A stretch of 64,000 bases of DNA from JACVRW01 sp963837445 (GTDB lineage: Bacteria; Actinomycetota; Thermoleophilia; Solirubrobacterales; Thermoleophilaceae): assembly GCA_963837445.1 (NCBI GenBank), contig CAWINK010000021.1, positions 248,001 through 312,000 of the forward strand, given 5' to 3'. The notes under the pieces were generated by a model. That model had not been told where the DNA came from. It worked only from the letters and a program-made list of their open reading frames with translations, and ran no database searches. Shown here piece after piece: positions 55,172 through 64,000 of this stretch; position 1 is the stretch's first letter; the number at the start of each line of letters is the position of its first letter. The translations under genes were made by a program, and so were the position numbers.

Positions 55172-56130
55172 CCATCGATTGTCCCAGGGACGGTGGGGGC
55201 GCGTTTGCGTCCGAGCCGTCGCCCGCTGAACACCGCAAGCAGCAGCAGCGCTGCCGTGGGCGCAGCGATGGCCAGCCAGGGGAAGCCCGCCTCGTCGGGT
55301 GCGGCGGGCGGACGCGCCGCCGCGCGACGAGGGATCACCTCGTGCGTAGAGGTGTCGACGCCGGCCAGAACCTGGGCGCCGGCCAGCACGTCGAGCCGGC
55401 CGCCGTGAAGCTCGAGCGCCGACGCCGCGCAGGCTCTCGCAGTGTCGAGGTCGATGCAGACCGCAGTGCGGAGCTCGGTGTCAAGCGCGTGCACGAACGG
55501 GTGCTTGTGTCCGCTCGTAGAGCGTGTACGCCCAGCGGCCCTCCGTGTCCGACACCCGCGTGAGCGGCACCCCGCTCATGTCCTCGTCGGGCTCGTTCGG
55601 ATCGACGACCGGCTCCTGGAAGAGACGGCGGGCGCGCATGTCGTAGGCCCGCACGGCGTACGCGGTCAGGTCCTTCGCGGGAGAGGTACTCGATCAGGTA
55701 GATCAGTCGGCCGTCGGGCGAGATCGCGTCGAAGCTGAAGTCGCCGCGGAGCCTGATGTGGCGGCTCAGCTCCATTCGCCTTGCGTTGACCACGGCGAAC
55801 GTCGTCGTGCTTGCGCGGCCAGCGCTTGCGAGGGTTGATCAGGACGAGCGTGCGGCCGTCGGCGGAGAGGCCGCTCGGCGACCCGTCGTAGGCCACCGCC
55901 GGCACGGAGTACCTGCCGCGGAGTTCGAGGGTGCGCAGCACCGGCCCGAGATTGAGACGCTGCTCTCGCAGGACGGTGTCGCGCTTCGCGACCTTGGCCA
56001 CGTACTCCACGTCGCCGCCTGGCGCCGACACCGGGCTGGGCACGACGCCCGTGCCGGGCAAGCCGTCCGCCGCCGCCGATGCGGGAACCAGGGCCAGCAA
56101 TGCAATTGCCGCGAGCGCGAGGTGCATCAT
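55168..56130 (-). CDS. Membrane-anchored exported propeller-like protein of unknown function (three apparent frameshifts)
   Basis: About 319 residues after removing single extra bases near 55793, 55682 and 55508. The start MMHLALAAIALLALVPASAA is a signal peptide. The body has short propeller-like repeats such as PSGLSADGRTLVLINPRKRW, FDAISPDGRLIYLIEYLS and VSDTEGRWAYTLYSG, then FVHALDTELRTAVCIDLD. The C-terminus is a membrane anchor (PWLAIAAPTAALLLLAVFSG) followed by RRLGRKR. It would face outside with the anchor in the membrane. I do not recognise a named family. Confidence 0.6.
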
Positions 56131-56168
56131 GTCCTCACTACGGCGCGTGCTGCTGCAGCGGTCCGCCC

Positions 56169-57119
56169 CTAGGCGGCGATCGCAGCGCCGGCGGGCAGCT
56201 CGAAGCCATCGGCCACCTCGGCGAGGATGTCGAGCATCGCCTCTGTGGCCGGCGAGCGGTAGCGGCCGGCCAGCGTGGCGGCCGCGATCTTGCGCGTGGG
56301 CGCGCCGCGTCCGAGCGCGCGCACCACGATGTCCTCGCGCACGTTCGTGAGTGCGAGCGCGGGCAGAAGGGACACACCCACGCCGGCGGCGATCAGGCCC
56401 TGCACGACGTTGTAGTCGTCCGACTGGAAGCCGATCTTCGGCTCGAAGCCCGCGGCGCTGCAGGCCGCGAGGTGGAGCCGCCCGCACGGGCCGGTCGTGT
56501 CGTTCTGGATCCAGATGTCATCCGCCACGTCCTGGAGCCTCACGCGCGACTTGCGTGCGGCCGGATGGTCGCGCGGCAGGGCGAGGTACATGGCGTCGTC
56601 GATCAGGTGGCGCAGCTCGATGCCCTCGTAGAGACGATCGAACTCCGGCTGCGAGAGGTCGCGGAACTCGAACACGAGCGATACCTCCAGCTCGGCCGCG
56701 CGCAGCATTTGCACCGCCTCCTCGGGCTCCTGCTCGACGAAGTTGAGCTCCACGTCGGGATGCCGGCTCGTGAACAGCGCAACGGCCGGCGGAAGCAGCG
56801 ACGCGCCCGCGCTGGGGAACGAGGACATGCGCACCCGGCCGCCGCGAATTCCGGCGATCGCCTCGAGCTCAGCCTCGGCTGCCGCGAGGCGGGCGATCAC
56901 CACGTCGGCGTGCTCCACCAGGGTCCGCCCCGCGTCGGTGAGCCTCACGCCGCGGCTGCCGCGATCCACGAGCGTGGTGCCCGCGCGCTTCTCGAGAGCC
57001 GCGATCTGCTGCGAGATGGCGGGCTGTGTGTAGGAGAGGGCCTCGGCGGCGGCCGAGAAGGAGCCGTGCTCCTGAACCGCTTGCAGGACTCGCAATTGCT
57101 TGACATCGAACATAACCAC
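56169..57119 (-). CDS. LysR-family transcriptional regulator
   Basis: 316 residues. The N-terminal winged helix has LRVLQAVQEHGSFSAAAEAL and SYTQPAISQQIAALEKRAGT. The effector domain shows GRVRMSSFPSAGASLLPPAV and SDDYNVVQGLIAAGVGVSLL. ATG at 57119 or two codons later is possible. It is divergent from the small gene at 57216, with a good promoter between. LysR regulators commonly control a divergent gene, but no metabolic gene is adjacent, so the target is unclear. Confidence 0.9.
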   Translation of the reverse strand: MVMFDVKQLRVLQAVQEHGSFSAAAEALSYTQPAISQQIAALEKRAGTTLVDRGSRGVRLTDAGRTLVEHADVVIARLAAAEAELEAIAGIRGGRVRMSSFPSAGASLLPPAVALFTSRHPDVELNFVEQEPEEAVQMLRAAELEVSLVFEFRDLSQPEFDRLYEGIELRHLIDDAMYLALPRDHPAARKSRVRLQDVADDIWIQNDTTGPCGRLHLAACSAAGFEPKIGFQSDDYNVVQGLIAAGVGVSLLPALALTNVREDIVVRALGRGAPTRKIAAATLAGRYRSPATEAMLDILAEVADGFELPAGAAIAA

Positions 57120-57148
57120 AGCTTATCGCAGCCCACAGCAGTCTGAAT

Positions 57149-57177
57149 TTGAACTTATGGCCCGTCTCGCCGATAAT
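57149..57177 (+). promoter_or_regulatory. Sigma-70 promoter of the 95-residue GNAT-like gene
   Basis: TTGAAC (57149-57154), exactly 17 bases, GATAAT (57172-57177). This is the closest match to the consensus seen in the window. AAGGAG follows at 57204-57209, 6 bases before the ATG at 57216. The LysR gene starts 30 bases upstream on the other strand, so the regulator could bind here. Confidence 0.65.
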
Positions 57178-57215
57178 GATTAGAGAGAGATCGAACCTTC
57201 AACCAAGGAGCTGAC

Positions 57216-57503
57216 ATGAACAACACCGCCCTCACCATCCGCCGTGCTACTGCTGCTGACGCGTTCGCCCTGAGGCGACTCGCGACGATCGACAGCGCAG
57301 CGCCGCCGACTGGCGACGTTCTGCTCGCCGAGGTGGACTCCGAGCTCTGGGCCGCCGTGTCCGTGGACACCGGCACCGCCATCGCGGATCCGTTCCGCCC
57401 CAGCGGCGACCTCGTGGACCTGCTGCGCTTCCGCGCGGAGCGCATCGCCGGCCCCCGGCACATCCGCCCGCTCGCACGCCTGCGGCACGCGCACGCCGCC
57501 TGA
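57216..57503 (+). CDS. Small GNAT-N-terminus-like protein (95 residues)
   Basis: The start LTIRRATAADAFALRRLATI resembles the first strand and helix of GNAT acetyltransferases, and VLLAEVDSELWAAVSVDTGT the following strands. The acetyl-CoA-binding second half is missing; the protein ends with LLRFRAERIAGPRHIRPLAR. Similar short proteins occur in actinobacteria, so it may be a real, non-catalytic family rather than a broken gene. Promoter and ribosome site are strong and a perfect 13-bp terminator follows, so it is probably well expressed. Confidence 0.7.
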   Translation: MNNTALTIRRATAADAFALRRLATIDSAAPPTGDVLLAEVDSELWAAVSVDTGTAIADPFRPSGDLVDLLRFRAERIAGPRHIRPLARLRHAHAA

Positions 57504-57531
57504 GCCAACTCCCCCTCTCAGCTCCAACCCG

Positions 57532-57564
57532 CCGACGGCGGCCCTCCCCTCGGGCCGCCGTCGG
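57532..57564 (+). terminator. Terminator after the GNAT-like small gene
   Basis: Perfect 13-bp stem CCGACGGCGGCCC (57532-57544) and GGGCCGCCGTCGG (57552-57564) with a 7-base loop, then TCGTTCTGG. It lies between the converging small gene and the membrane protein gene and may stop both. Confidence 0.8.
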
Positions 57565-57578
57565 TCGTTCTGGATGCT

Positions 57579-58082
57579 CTAGACGGCGGGCGGGGGCGGC
57601 GGGTCCGCGGCGGGCGGGTCCGTGGCCGGCGTCATCGGGCCGGCCGGCGTCTCTGTGTTCGTGCGCCAGCCGCCGTAGGTCACCGCCGCCGCGCCGATCA
57701 GGGCGATGAAGACGCCGACCTTGCGGGTCAGGTCGACCTCGTCCGGCACGTCGCCATCGACCGGGATGTCGATGATCCGGTAGAGCACGAGGAGCAGGGC
57801 GAGCGCACCCAGCCCGAGCAGGATCACCGGCGCGGGCAGGTCCGCCGGCAGCGCGCCGGCCGCCCGCGCGGCCACGATCGCAATGGCGGCGACCGAGATC
57901 AGGAACAGGAGGATGTCGATGAAGCCGAGAGCCTCCCATCCGCTTCCGCTCTCGCTGGCGCTGAAGCCGGCGATGTCCACGCTGACTCCGTACCACGGGA
58001 GGAACAGCGATATCAGGAGGACTATGCCTCCGACGCCGGCGATCATGTCGCCGGTCGTCAGTCTGGATGTATCCATGGGCAC
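57579..58082 (-). CDS. Four-helix membrane protein of unknown function
   Basis: 167 residues from GTG (58080-58082) or an ATG two codons later. Four hydrophobic helices are seen: MIAGVGGIVLLISLFLPWYG, IDILLFLISVAAIAIVAA, VILLGLGALALLLVLYRII and VGVFIALIGAAAVTYGGW. It ends in a Pro-rich tail (DPPAADPPPPPAV). No catalytic motif is visible. The pattern resembles small actinobacterial membrane proteins of unknown role. It is downstream of the SAH hydrolase-like genes on the same strand, 30 bases away. Confidence 0.65.
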   Translation of the reverse strand: MPMDTSRLTTGDMIAGVGGIVLLISLFLPWYGVSVDIAGFSASESGSGWEALGFIDILLFLISVAAIAIVAARAAGALPADLPAPVILLGLGALALLLVLYRIIDIPVDGDVPDEVDLTRKVGVFIALIGAAAVTYGGWRTNTETPAGPMTPATDPPAADPPPPPAV

Positions 58083-58112
58083 GACGATATGGCGCGCATC
58101 GGTCGGCTTCCG

Positions 58113-59373
58113 CTAGCTGCGGAGCCCGACGGCCCACGAGCTGAGGTATTCCTGCTGCTCGGGCGTCAGGGCGTCGATCGCAACGCCGAGCGATTCCAGC
58201 TTCAGCCTGGCGATCTCCTCGTCGATCTCGATGGGCACCGGCAGCACCCGCTTCTCGAGCTGCTCGCCGTCCACCGTCAGATGCTCGACCGCGAGCGCGA
58301 GGTTCGCGAAGCTCATGTCCATCACCGCGGCGGGGTGGCCCTGGCCGGCGGCCAGGTTCACCACGCGCCCGCTCGCCAGCAGGTGCACGCGCCTGTCGCC
58401 GAGGTCGTACTCCTCCACCAGCGGGAGGACCTGGCGCACGCGCCCGGCGGCGAGCTCGCGCAGGTCGTCGAGGTCGATCTCCACATCGAAGTGGCCCGCG
58501 TTGGCCAGGATCGCGCCGTCGCGCACGCGCTCGAGGTGCTCGCGGCGCAGCACCGAGCGCGAGCCCGTGACCGTGATGAAGAGGTCGCCGCGCTCGGCCG
58601 CGTCGAGGGCCGGCATGACCTCGAAGGCGTCCATCCGGGCCTCGAGCGCGCGCATCGGATCGACCTCGCAGACGATCACGGTCGCGCCCGCGCCGCGGGC
58701 GCGCTGGGCGATGCCCTTGCCGGTGGCGCCGTAGCCGAACAGCACGAGCGTGCGCCCCGCGAGCAGCAGGTTCGTGGCGCGCAGGATGCCGTCGAGCGCG
58801 GACTGGCCGGTGCCGTAGCGGTCGTTGAAGGTGCGCTCCGTGCGCGACTCGTTAACCGCGACCACGGGGCACGCCAGCTTCCCCTCGGCCTCGAGCCGGC
58901 GCAGACGGAGCGTGCCGGTGGTCGTCTCCTCCGCCCCGCCCCTGACCGGCTGGCCACGCTCGTGGAGCAGCATCAGCAGGTCGGCGCCGTCGTCGAGCGT
59001 GATGTCGGGCTGCCAGTCGGCCAGCGCGTGAACGTGCTGCGCGTAGGTCTCGATGTCCTCGCCCCGGCGCGCCTGCACCGGCACGCCGAGCTCCACGAGC
59101 GCGGCGGCCACCTCGTCCTGGGTGGTGAGCGGGTTCGCCGAGCAGAGCGCCACCTCGGCACCGCCGGCGCGTGAGCGCCTGCATCAGGTTCGCCGTCTCG
59201 GCGGTCACGTGAAGGCAGGCGGCCACCTTCACGCCGTCGAGCGGCTGCCCCGCCCTGAAGCGCTCGCGAATCGAGCGGAGGACCGGCATCTGGCCCTCCG
59301 CCCATTCGATCCGCGCTAGCCCACGCTCGGCGAGCGAGGCGTCGGCGATGTCCTGTTGGGGCCGGCCAGGCAT
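58113..59373 (-). CDS. Adenosylhomocysteinase-like paralogue, archaeal/Thermotoga-type, altered active site (one apparent frameshift)
   Basis: 419 residues after removing one extra base near 59172. It lacks the insertion of the long bacterial enzyme and ends LTPEQQEYLSSW like Thermotoga and archaeal forms. ACLHVTAETANL, SANPLTTQDEVAAALV, ITLDDGADLL and GGAEETTTG are kept, as is the NAD motif LVLFGYGATGKGIAQRA. In the catalytic segment VNESRTERTFNDRYGTG the Lys equivalent to human Lys186 is Glu 179, Asp190 is Asn 183 and Asn191 is Asp 184. It therefore probably does not perform standard SAH hydrolysis. It lies 35 bases after the canonical gene. Confidence 0.82.
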
Positions 59374-59408
59374 AGGCGGGGGGCCCGGGGGGCGTGAGCC
59401 CCCCGGAT

Positions 59409-60835
<1,427 letters not shown>

Positions 60836-60839
<4 letters not shown>

Positions 60840-61219
60840 GCGGCGGTTGTCTCCGTAAGTCTCGGGGGCGTGTCCATCGCGAGGAGGCGCTGGTGCTTCT
60901 GCTGCTCCCATGAGAGCCAGGCGTCGGACTCCACTCCCTCCGGCAGCGTGGGACGCTCCTCGAACCAGTGCTCGAGGGCGGCCTGCAGGTCCGGATCGGA
61001 GGCGTGACGCTTGGCGAACGCAACGTCGGAGAGGGCGCAGTCGAACCGGGCGAGCAGCTCGCGCAGCGTTCGCAGACGCTGCAGCTCGCCGGGTCCGAAG
61101 ATGCGATAGCCCTTCGGCGTGCGCAGTGGCTCGATCAGGCCGGCGCTCTCTATGTAGCGCAGCATTCGAGGCGACCAACCGGTCGTCTCAGCGGCCTCGT
61201 TGATGGTGAGCCCCTCCAT
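60836..61219 (-). CDS. MerR-family regulator in front of ahcY
   Basis: 127 residues from ATG 61219 (MEGLTINEAAETTGW). The winged helix is LTINEAAETTGWSPRMLRYI and ESAGLIEPLRTPKGYRIFGP, followed by a dimer helix LQRLRTLRELLARFDCALSD. The C-terminal part is short and has a single Cys, so a metal sensor is unlikely; it may respond to a methyl-cycle metabolite, by inference. It shares an ATGA overlap with ahcY. A 20-bp near-perfect palindrome lies 14 bases upstream. Confidence 0.8.
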
Positions 61220-61232
61220 CGCGACCGCAAAG

Positions 61233-61252
61233 CTTAACACGATCGTGTCAAG
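61233..61252. promoter_or_regulatory. 20-bp palindrome upstream of MerR-ahcY operon
   Basis: Plus strand CTTAACACGATCGTGTCAAG: halves CTTAACACGA and TCGTGTCAAG match as an inverted repeat at 9 of 10 positions, with the central ACACGATCGTGT perfect. On the coding strand it includes TTGACA, a consensus -35, though no clear -10 follows. It is suited as an autoregulatory MerR operator. Binding is inferred. Confidence 0.55.
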
Positions 61253-61278
61253 GTTGGCGGGCGGGGCGTTCCCGAACG

Positions 61279-61296
61279 GAGCACCGAAGGGTGCTC
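61279..61296 (-). terminator. Candidate terminator hairpin after the PGI/PMI gene
   Basis: GAGCACC (61279-61285), loop of four, GGTGCTC (61290-61296), 7 bp and GC-rich, located 80 bases after the isomerase stop on the minus strand and 27 bases before the MerR palindrome. There is no T tract, so confidence is limited. It could instead be a leader hairpin of the MerR transcript. Confidence 0.35.
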
Positions 61297-61376
61297 GAGC
61301 CGACTCGGTCGCAGTTAACCCCGCCTACCCGTGGCAAACCTGGATGGAGTGGCACCCGGGCGTCGCGGGCACCCTT

Positions 61377-62417
61377 TTAGAGCTGGTGTTTGAACTGCTC
61401 GAGCGCCTCCACCGGCGATGGGTCCACCCCGGCCAGCACGGCCATGTAGACGCTCACGATGTCGCCCAGCAGGACGAGCGAGAGCACCCGTTCGAGGCGG
61501 CTCTCGCCGCGGGACTCCAGCTGGATGACCGGCGCGCCGGTGCGCCCGACCTCGGCTGCCATCAGCTCGATCCGGCGCTTCACCCTCGGGTGCTGGTCCG
61601 GATCGCCGAGGAAGACGCCCGCGAACGGCGCCTCGGCGCGGCCACGCTCCCAGCCGCAGATCTGGTTGTGGTTGGCCTCGGGCAGCTCGGTCCAGAACGC
61701 GGGTGCCTTCGCGTTCTCGTTGATCTGCGTGCTCCAGCGCCGCCCGACGGCAACGGTGCTGGCCGCGCCGTGCAGCACCGGAATCGTCCCGGCGAGCTCA
61801 CGCGCAACGCGCTTCGCAAGCGAGTCCTCGGCCCCGCCGGGACCCCACTCCTCAACGAGCTGCTCAAGCAGCGCCGCGGCGGTATCGATCTCGGCGTGCA
61901 CCGCAGGAGCGGCACCGCACAGCGCCGCACACTCCAGCGCGCCGATCGTCATGTACACGACCGCGGCCCGCGGCTGCATCCCGGCCGGCACGCCGATCAC
62001 GGGCACACCCTCCTCGCGGGCGAGCTCAGCGAGCGCGCCGCCCGTGGTGAGTGCCACGCGCTGCGTGCCCGCGGCGCCGGCGGCTTCGAAGCACGCGAGC
62101 GTTTCCTCGGTGTCGCCCGAGTAGCTGGCGCACAGGACGAGCGAGTCCGGCGGGATCCATGACTCGAGCGCATACCCGCGGACCACGGTGATCGGCCGCG
62201 TGGCGCGATCGCCAAGGGCGGCCAGCGCCAGGTCCCCGCCAATCGCGGAGCCGCCCATTCCGCACACCACGAGCCCCCCGGGCAGATCGCGCGGGCGGAT
62301 GCCCGCCGACTCAGCCCGCCACAGGGCGTCGCCCAGCTGCAGCGGCTGCGCCAGGACGTCCCCGAGCATCCCGGCCGGGTCCACGCCCTCGATGCTGTCT
62401 GCGTTCAACTCATTCAT
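61377..62417 (-). CDS. Bifunctional phosphoglucose/phosphomannose isomerase
   Basis: 346 residues from ATG 62415-62417, overlapping the nucleotidyltransferase stop. SIS domains: LVVCGMGGSAIGGDLALAAL, VLCASYSGDTEETLACFEAA and VALTTGGALAELA. The active-site Glu and His are in FWTELPEANHNQICGWE, the signature of the archaeal/actinobacterial PGI/PMI enzyme rather than classical PGI. It interconverts fructose-6-phosphate with glucose- or mannose-6-phosphate and feeds GDP-mannose or related sugar synthesis. It is third in the leftward sugar operon. Confidence 0.92.
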   Translation of the reverse strand: MNELNADSIEGVDPAGMLGDVLAQPLQLGDALWRAESAGIRPRDLPGGLVVCGMGGSAIGGDLALAALGDRATRPITVVRGYALESWIPPDSLVLCASYSGDTEETLACFEAAGAAGTQRVALTTGGALAELAREEGVPVIGVPAGMQPRAAVVYMTIGALECAALCGAAPAVHAEIDTAAALLEQLVEEWGPGGAEDSLAKRVARELAGTIPVLHGAASTVAVGRRWSTQINENAKAPAFWTELPEANHNQICGWERGRAEAPFAGVFLGDPDQHPRVKRRIELMAAEVGRTGAPVIQLESRGESRLERVLSLVLLGDIVSVYMAVLAGVDPSPVEALEQFKHQL

Positions 62418-63460
62418 GAGATTCGCTCCCCGGCCGGGACGGTGGCACCCGGCTCGATACGGGCTCCGGGCCCGACTACGGCGTTGTCTTCGATCACAGC
62501 CCGGGCACCCACCATGGCATCCGGCCCCACGCGTGCGCGCTCGCCCACGCGCACCCCCTCGGCAAGCACGGACTCCACCACGGCGGCGTCCGCTCCCACG
62601 TGCACCCGCTCGTGGAGGACGGAGCGCTCGACGCGCGCGTCGGTGCCGACGGAGCAGTGGCGCCCAAGCACGCTCTGTGGCCCGACGTGCGCCCCGGACA
62701 GCAGGCAGTTCGCGTATACGAGCGAGCCGGTCTCGTCGCGCGGCGGCAGACTCGAGTGCACCCGCCCGGCCAGCAGGTCCCAGGTGGCCTCGAGGTAGCG
62801 CTCGGGCGTCCCGATGTCGATCCAGTAGCCGGCGGCGTCGTACCCGTACAGCCCGTTCCCCACGAGCGTCGGGAAGACCTCGCGCTCGAAGGACACGGCG
62901 CGTCCCGCCGGAATCGCCTCGATGACCTCGCGTTCGATCACGTACGCACCGGCGTTGATCCGGTTGGTGGGCGCCTCGCCGCCGCCCTTCTCGATGAACT
63001 CCTTGACCTGACCATCGTCCGCGGTGGGCACGACCCCGTAGCTCGAGGTGTCGTCGACGGGATAGAGGGCCAGCGTCGCCCGCGCCCCCGTGCGCTCGTG
63101 CTGCTCGAGCTCCGCGGTCAGGTCGATGTCGGTGAGCACGTCGCCGTTCAACACCAGCACCCGCTCCTCGAGCAGGCCCTCGTCGTGAGCGAGCCGCACG
63201 GGCCCGGCTGTGCCGAGCGGCTCGTCCTCGGTCACGTGGCGCAGGCGCATGCCGTCGTAGATGTCGCCGAGCACTGCCTTGACCGCCTCGGACATGAACC
63301 CGCACGAGAGGATCACCTCCTCGGCGCCGTGCGAGTGGGCCCAGTCGAGCATGAAGGAGAGGAACGGCCGCCCGGCGAGCGGCATCACGGGCTTCGGGGT
63401 CGTGAGCGTGAGCGGCCTTAGCCGCGTGCCCTCGCCGCCGGCCAGCACCAGGGCCTGCAC
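62414..63460 (-). CDS. NDP-sugar pyrophosphorylase (mannose-1-phosphate guanylyltransferase-like)
   Basis: 348 residues from GTG (63458-63460). The nucleotidyltransferase motif ALVLAGGEGTRLRPLTLTTP is followed by KPVMPLAGRP, VLNGDVLTDIDLTAELEQ with the metal Asp, and GYWIDIGTPERYLEATWDL. A left-handed beta-helix of hexapeptide repeats forms the last 110 residues (VGADAAVVESVLAEGVRVGE). This matches ManC/GCD1-type enzymes, though the exact nucleotide and sugar are not proven. The next gene, a PGI/PMI, supports a mannose route. Confidence 0.88.
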   Translation of the reverse strand: MQALVLAGGEGTRLRPLTLTTPKPVMPLAGRPFLSFMLDWAHSHGAEEVILSCGFMSEAVKAVLGDIYDGMRLRHVTEDEPLGTAGPVRLAHDEGLLEERVLVLNGDVLTDIDLTAELEQHERTGARATLALYPVDDTSSYGVVPTADDGQVKEFIEKGGGEAPTNRINAGAYVIEREVIEAIPAGRAVSFEREVFPTLVGNGLYGYDAAGYWIDIGTPERYLEATWDLLAGRVHSSLPPRDETGSLVYANCLLSGAHVGPQSVLGRHCSVGTDARVERSVLHERVHVGADAAVVESVLAEGVRVGERARVGPDAMVGARAVIEDNAVVGPGARIEPGATVPAGERIS

Positions 63461-63462
63461 GG

Positions 63463-64000
63463 CTAGCGGCCTATCCCCTCGTAGGTGAACCCCGCCTCCA
63501 CGAGCTCCTCGCGGTCGAGGAAGTTGCGGCCGTCCACCACGAGCGGCACGCGCATGCGGCGCTTGACCTCGCCCGTCCAGTCGAGCTCCCGGAACTCGGG
63601 CCACTCCGTCACGAGCACGACGGCGTCGGCCCCGTCGATCGCTTCGAGCGCGGACTCCGTGATACGGGCGCCTGCGAGCAGGTCCTCGGCCCGCTTCCCC
63701 GCCACGGGGTCGTAGGCCCGCACGTTGGCGCCCTCGCCGGCGAGCCGCCCCGCCAGCACCACGCTGGTGGCCTCGCGGATGTCGTCGGTGTCAGGCTTGA
63801 AGGCCAGGCCGAGCAGCGCGACCTCCTTGCCGGCCAGCGGGCCGAGGTGCTTCTGAAGCTTGCTGATCGTGCGCCGCTTCTGGAGCTCGTTCACCTCCAC
63901 GACAGCCGTGAGCAGCTGGAAGTGGTAGCCGGTGTTGCCCGCGAGCTGCTTGAGCGCCTGAACGTCCTTCGGGAAGCAGGAGCCGCCGAAGCCCACGCCA
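63463..64000 (-). CDS. UDP-glucose/GDP-mannose 6-dehydrogenase, partial (N-terminus outside window)
   Basis: The visible C-terminal 179 residues start inside GFGGSCFPKD, whose Cys is the catalytic nucleophile. They continue with KEVALLGLAFKPDTDDIREA, the UDP-binding domain start, then ANVRAYDPVAG and DAVVLVTEWPEFRELDW. The family oxidises UDP-glucose to UDP-glucuronate or GDP-mannose to mannuronate using NAD. It lies 2 bases before the nucleotidyltransferase start in one operon. The N-terminal NAD-binding domain is outside the window. Confidence 0.9.
   Translation of the reverse strand, partial: GVGFGGSCFPKDVQALKQLAGNTGYHFQLLTAVVEVNELQKRRTISKLQKHLGPLAGKEVALLGLAFKPDTDDIREATSVVLAGRLAGEGANVRAYDPVAGKRAEDLLAGARITESALEAIDGADAVVLVTEWPEFRELDWTGEVKRRMRVPLVVDGRNFLDREELVEAGFTYEGIGR

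Overview
The window is high-GC (about 70 %), densely packed DNA on both strands. Neighbouring genes often overlap by ATGA or GTGA, GTG starts are common, and there is no sign of mobile elements or CRISPR. The block comF-hpf-secA-prfB, with ftsE-ftsX-smpB-ssrA elsewhere in the window, is a classic actinobacterial arrangement. Together with the fused indolepyruvate:ferredoxin oxidoreductase, the eRF1-like (baeRF) protein and the eukaryote-type UDP-glucose pyrophosphorylase, it suggests an actinomycetote, plausibly of class Thermoleophilia. The class-level call is an inference from gene content only.

Layout. 0-9.4 kb: a partial cupin gene, a three-gene drug-type ABC exporter, a BON-domain protein, a baeRF protein, a primary-like sigma factor that appears to start at ACG, and an operon of aldo/keto reductase, VOC protein, flavoprotein and YbdK-type ligase. 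9.5-20 kb: a secreted phosphodiesterase, an amino-acid catabolism cluster (iorAB fusion, Leu/Val/Phe-type dehydrogenase, FadR-type regulator), a CDP-alcohol phosphatidyltransferase, a 5'-3' exonuclease and a 14-TM exporter. 20-34 kb: tmRNA (ssrA), a PspC/LiaF-like envelope-stress system with histidine kinase and response regulator, a Fur-type regulator with a manganese catalase, then smpB, RNase R, a C-terminal processing protease, ftsX, ftsE, a delta-60 repeat protein, a RibD-like reductase and an exported unknown protein. 34-41 kb: a membrane-tailed ECF sigma factor, nadA and an NrtR-type regulator separated by a 25-bp palindrome, nadC-ftsH, a GroES-like protein, and prfB with its programmed +1 frameshift. 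41-51 kb: secA, hpf, comF, a CtaG-like protein, UDP-glucose pyrophosphorylase, a GNAT protein, and a response regulator with one intact and one apparently catalytically dead histidine kinase. 51-64 kb: a MacB-like ABC transporter, a VOC protein, an exported propeller-like protein, LysR, small proteins, two tandem adenosylhomocysteinase paralogues under a MerR regulator, and nucleotide-sugar/polysaccharide genes running off the right end.

Functional threads. Ribosome rescue and translation control are well represented: ssrA, smpB, rnr, prfB, hpf and baeRF. NAD synthesis looks controlled by NrtR through an operator that fills the whole nadA-nrtR gap. Several signalling modules show derived features, such as the dead kinase, the membrane-tailed sigma factor and the SAH hydrolase-like paralogue with a changed active site.

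Quality warning. Many genes are broken by single-base frameshifts. They are densest at 19.8-25.3 kb, with others near 11.56, 14.82, 27.98, 30.5-31.2, 34.79, 36.88, 54.65, 55.5-55.8 and 59.17 kb. Most are repaired by removing one base and protein similarity resumes immediately, so I treat them as probable sequence errors. Only prfB has a recognised programmed frameshift.
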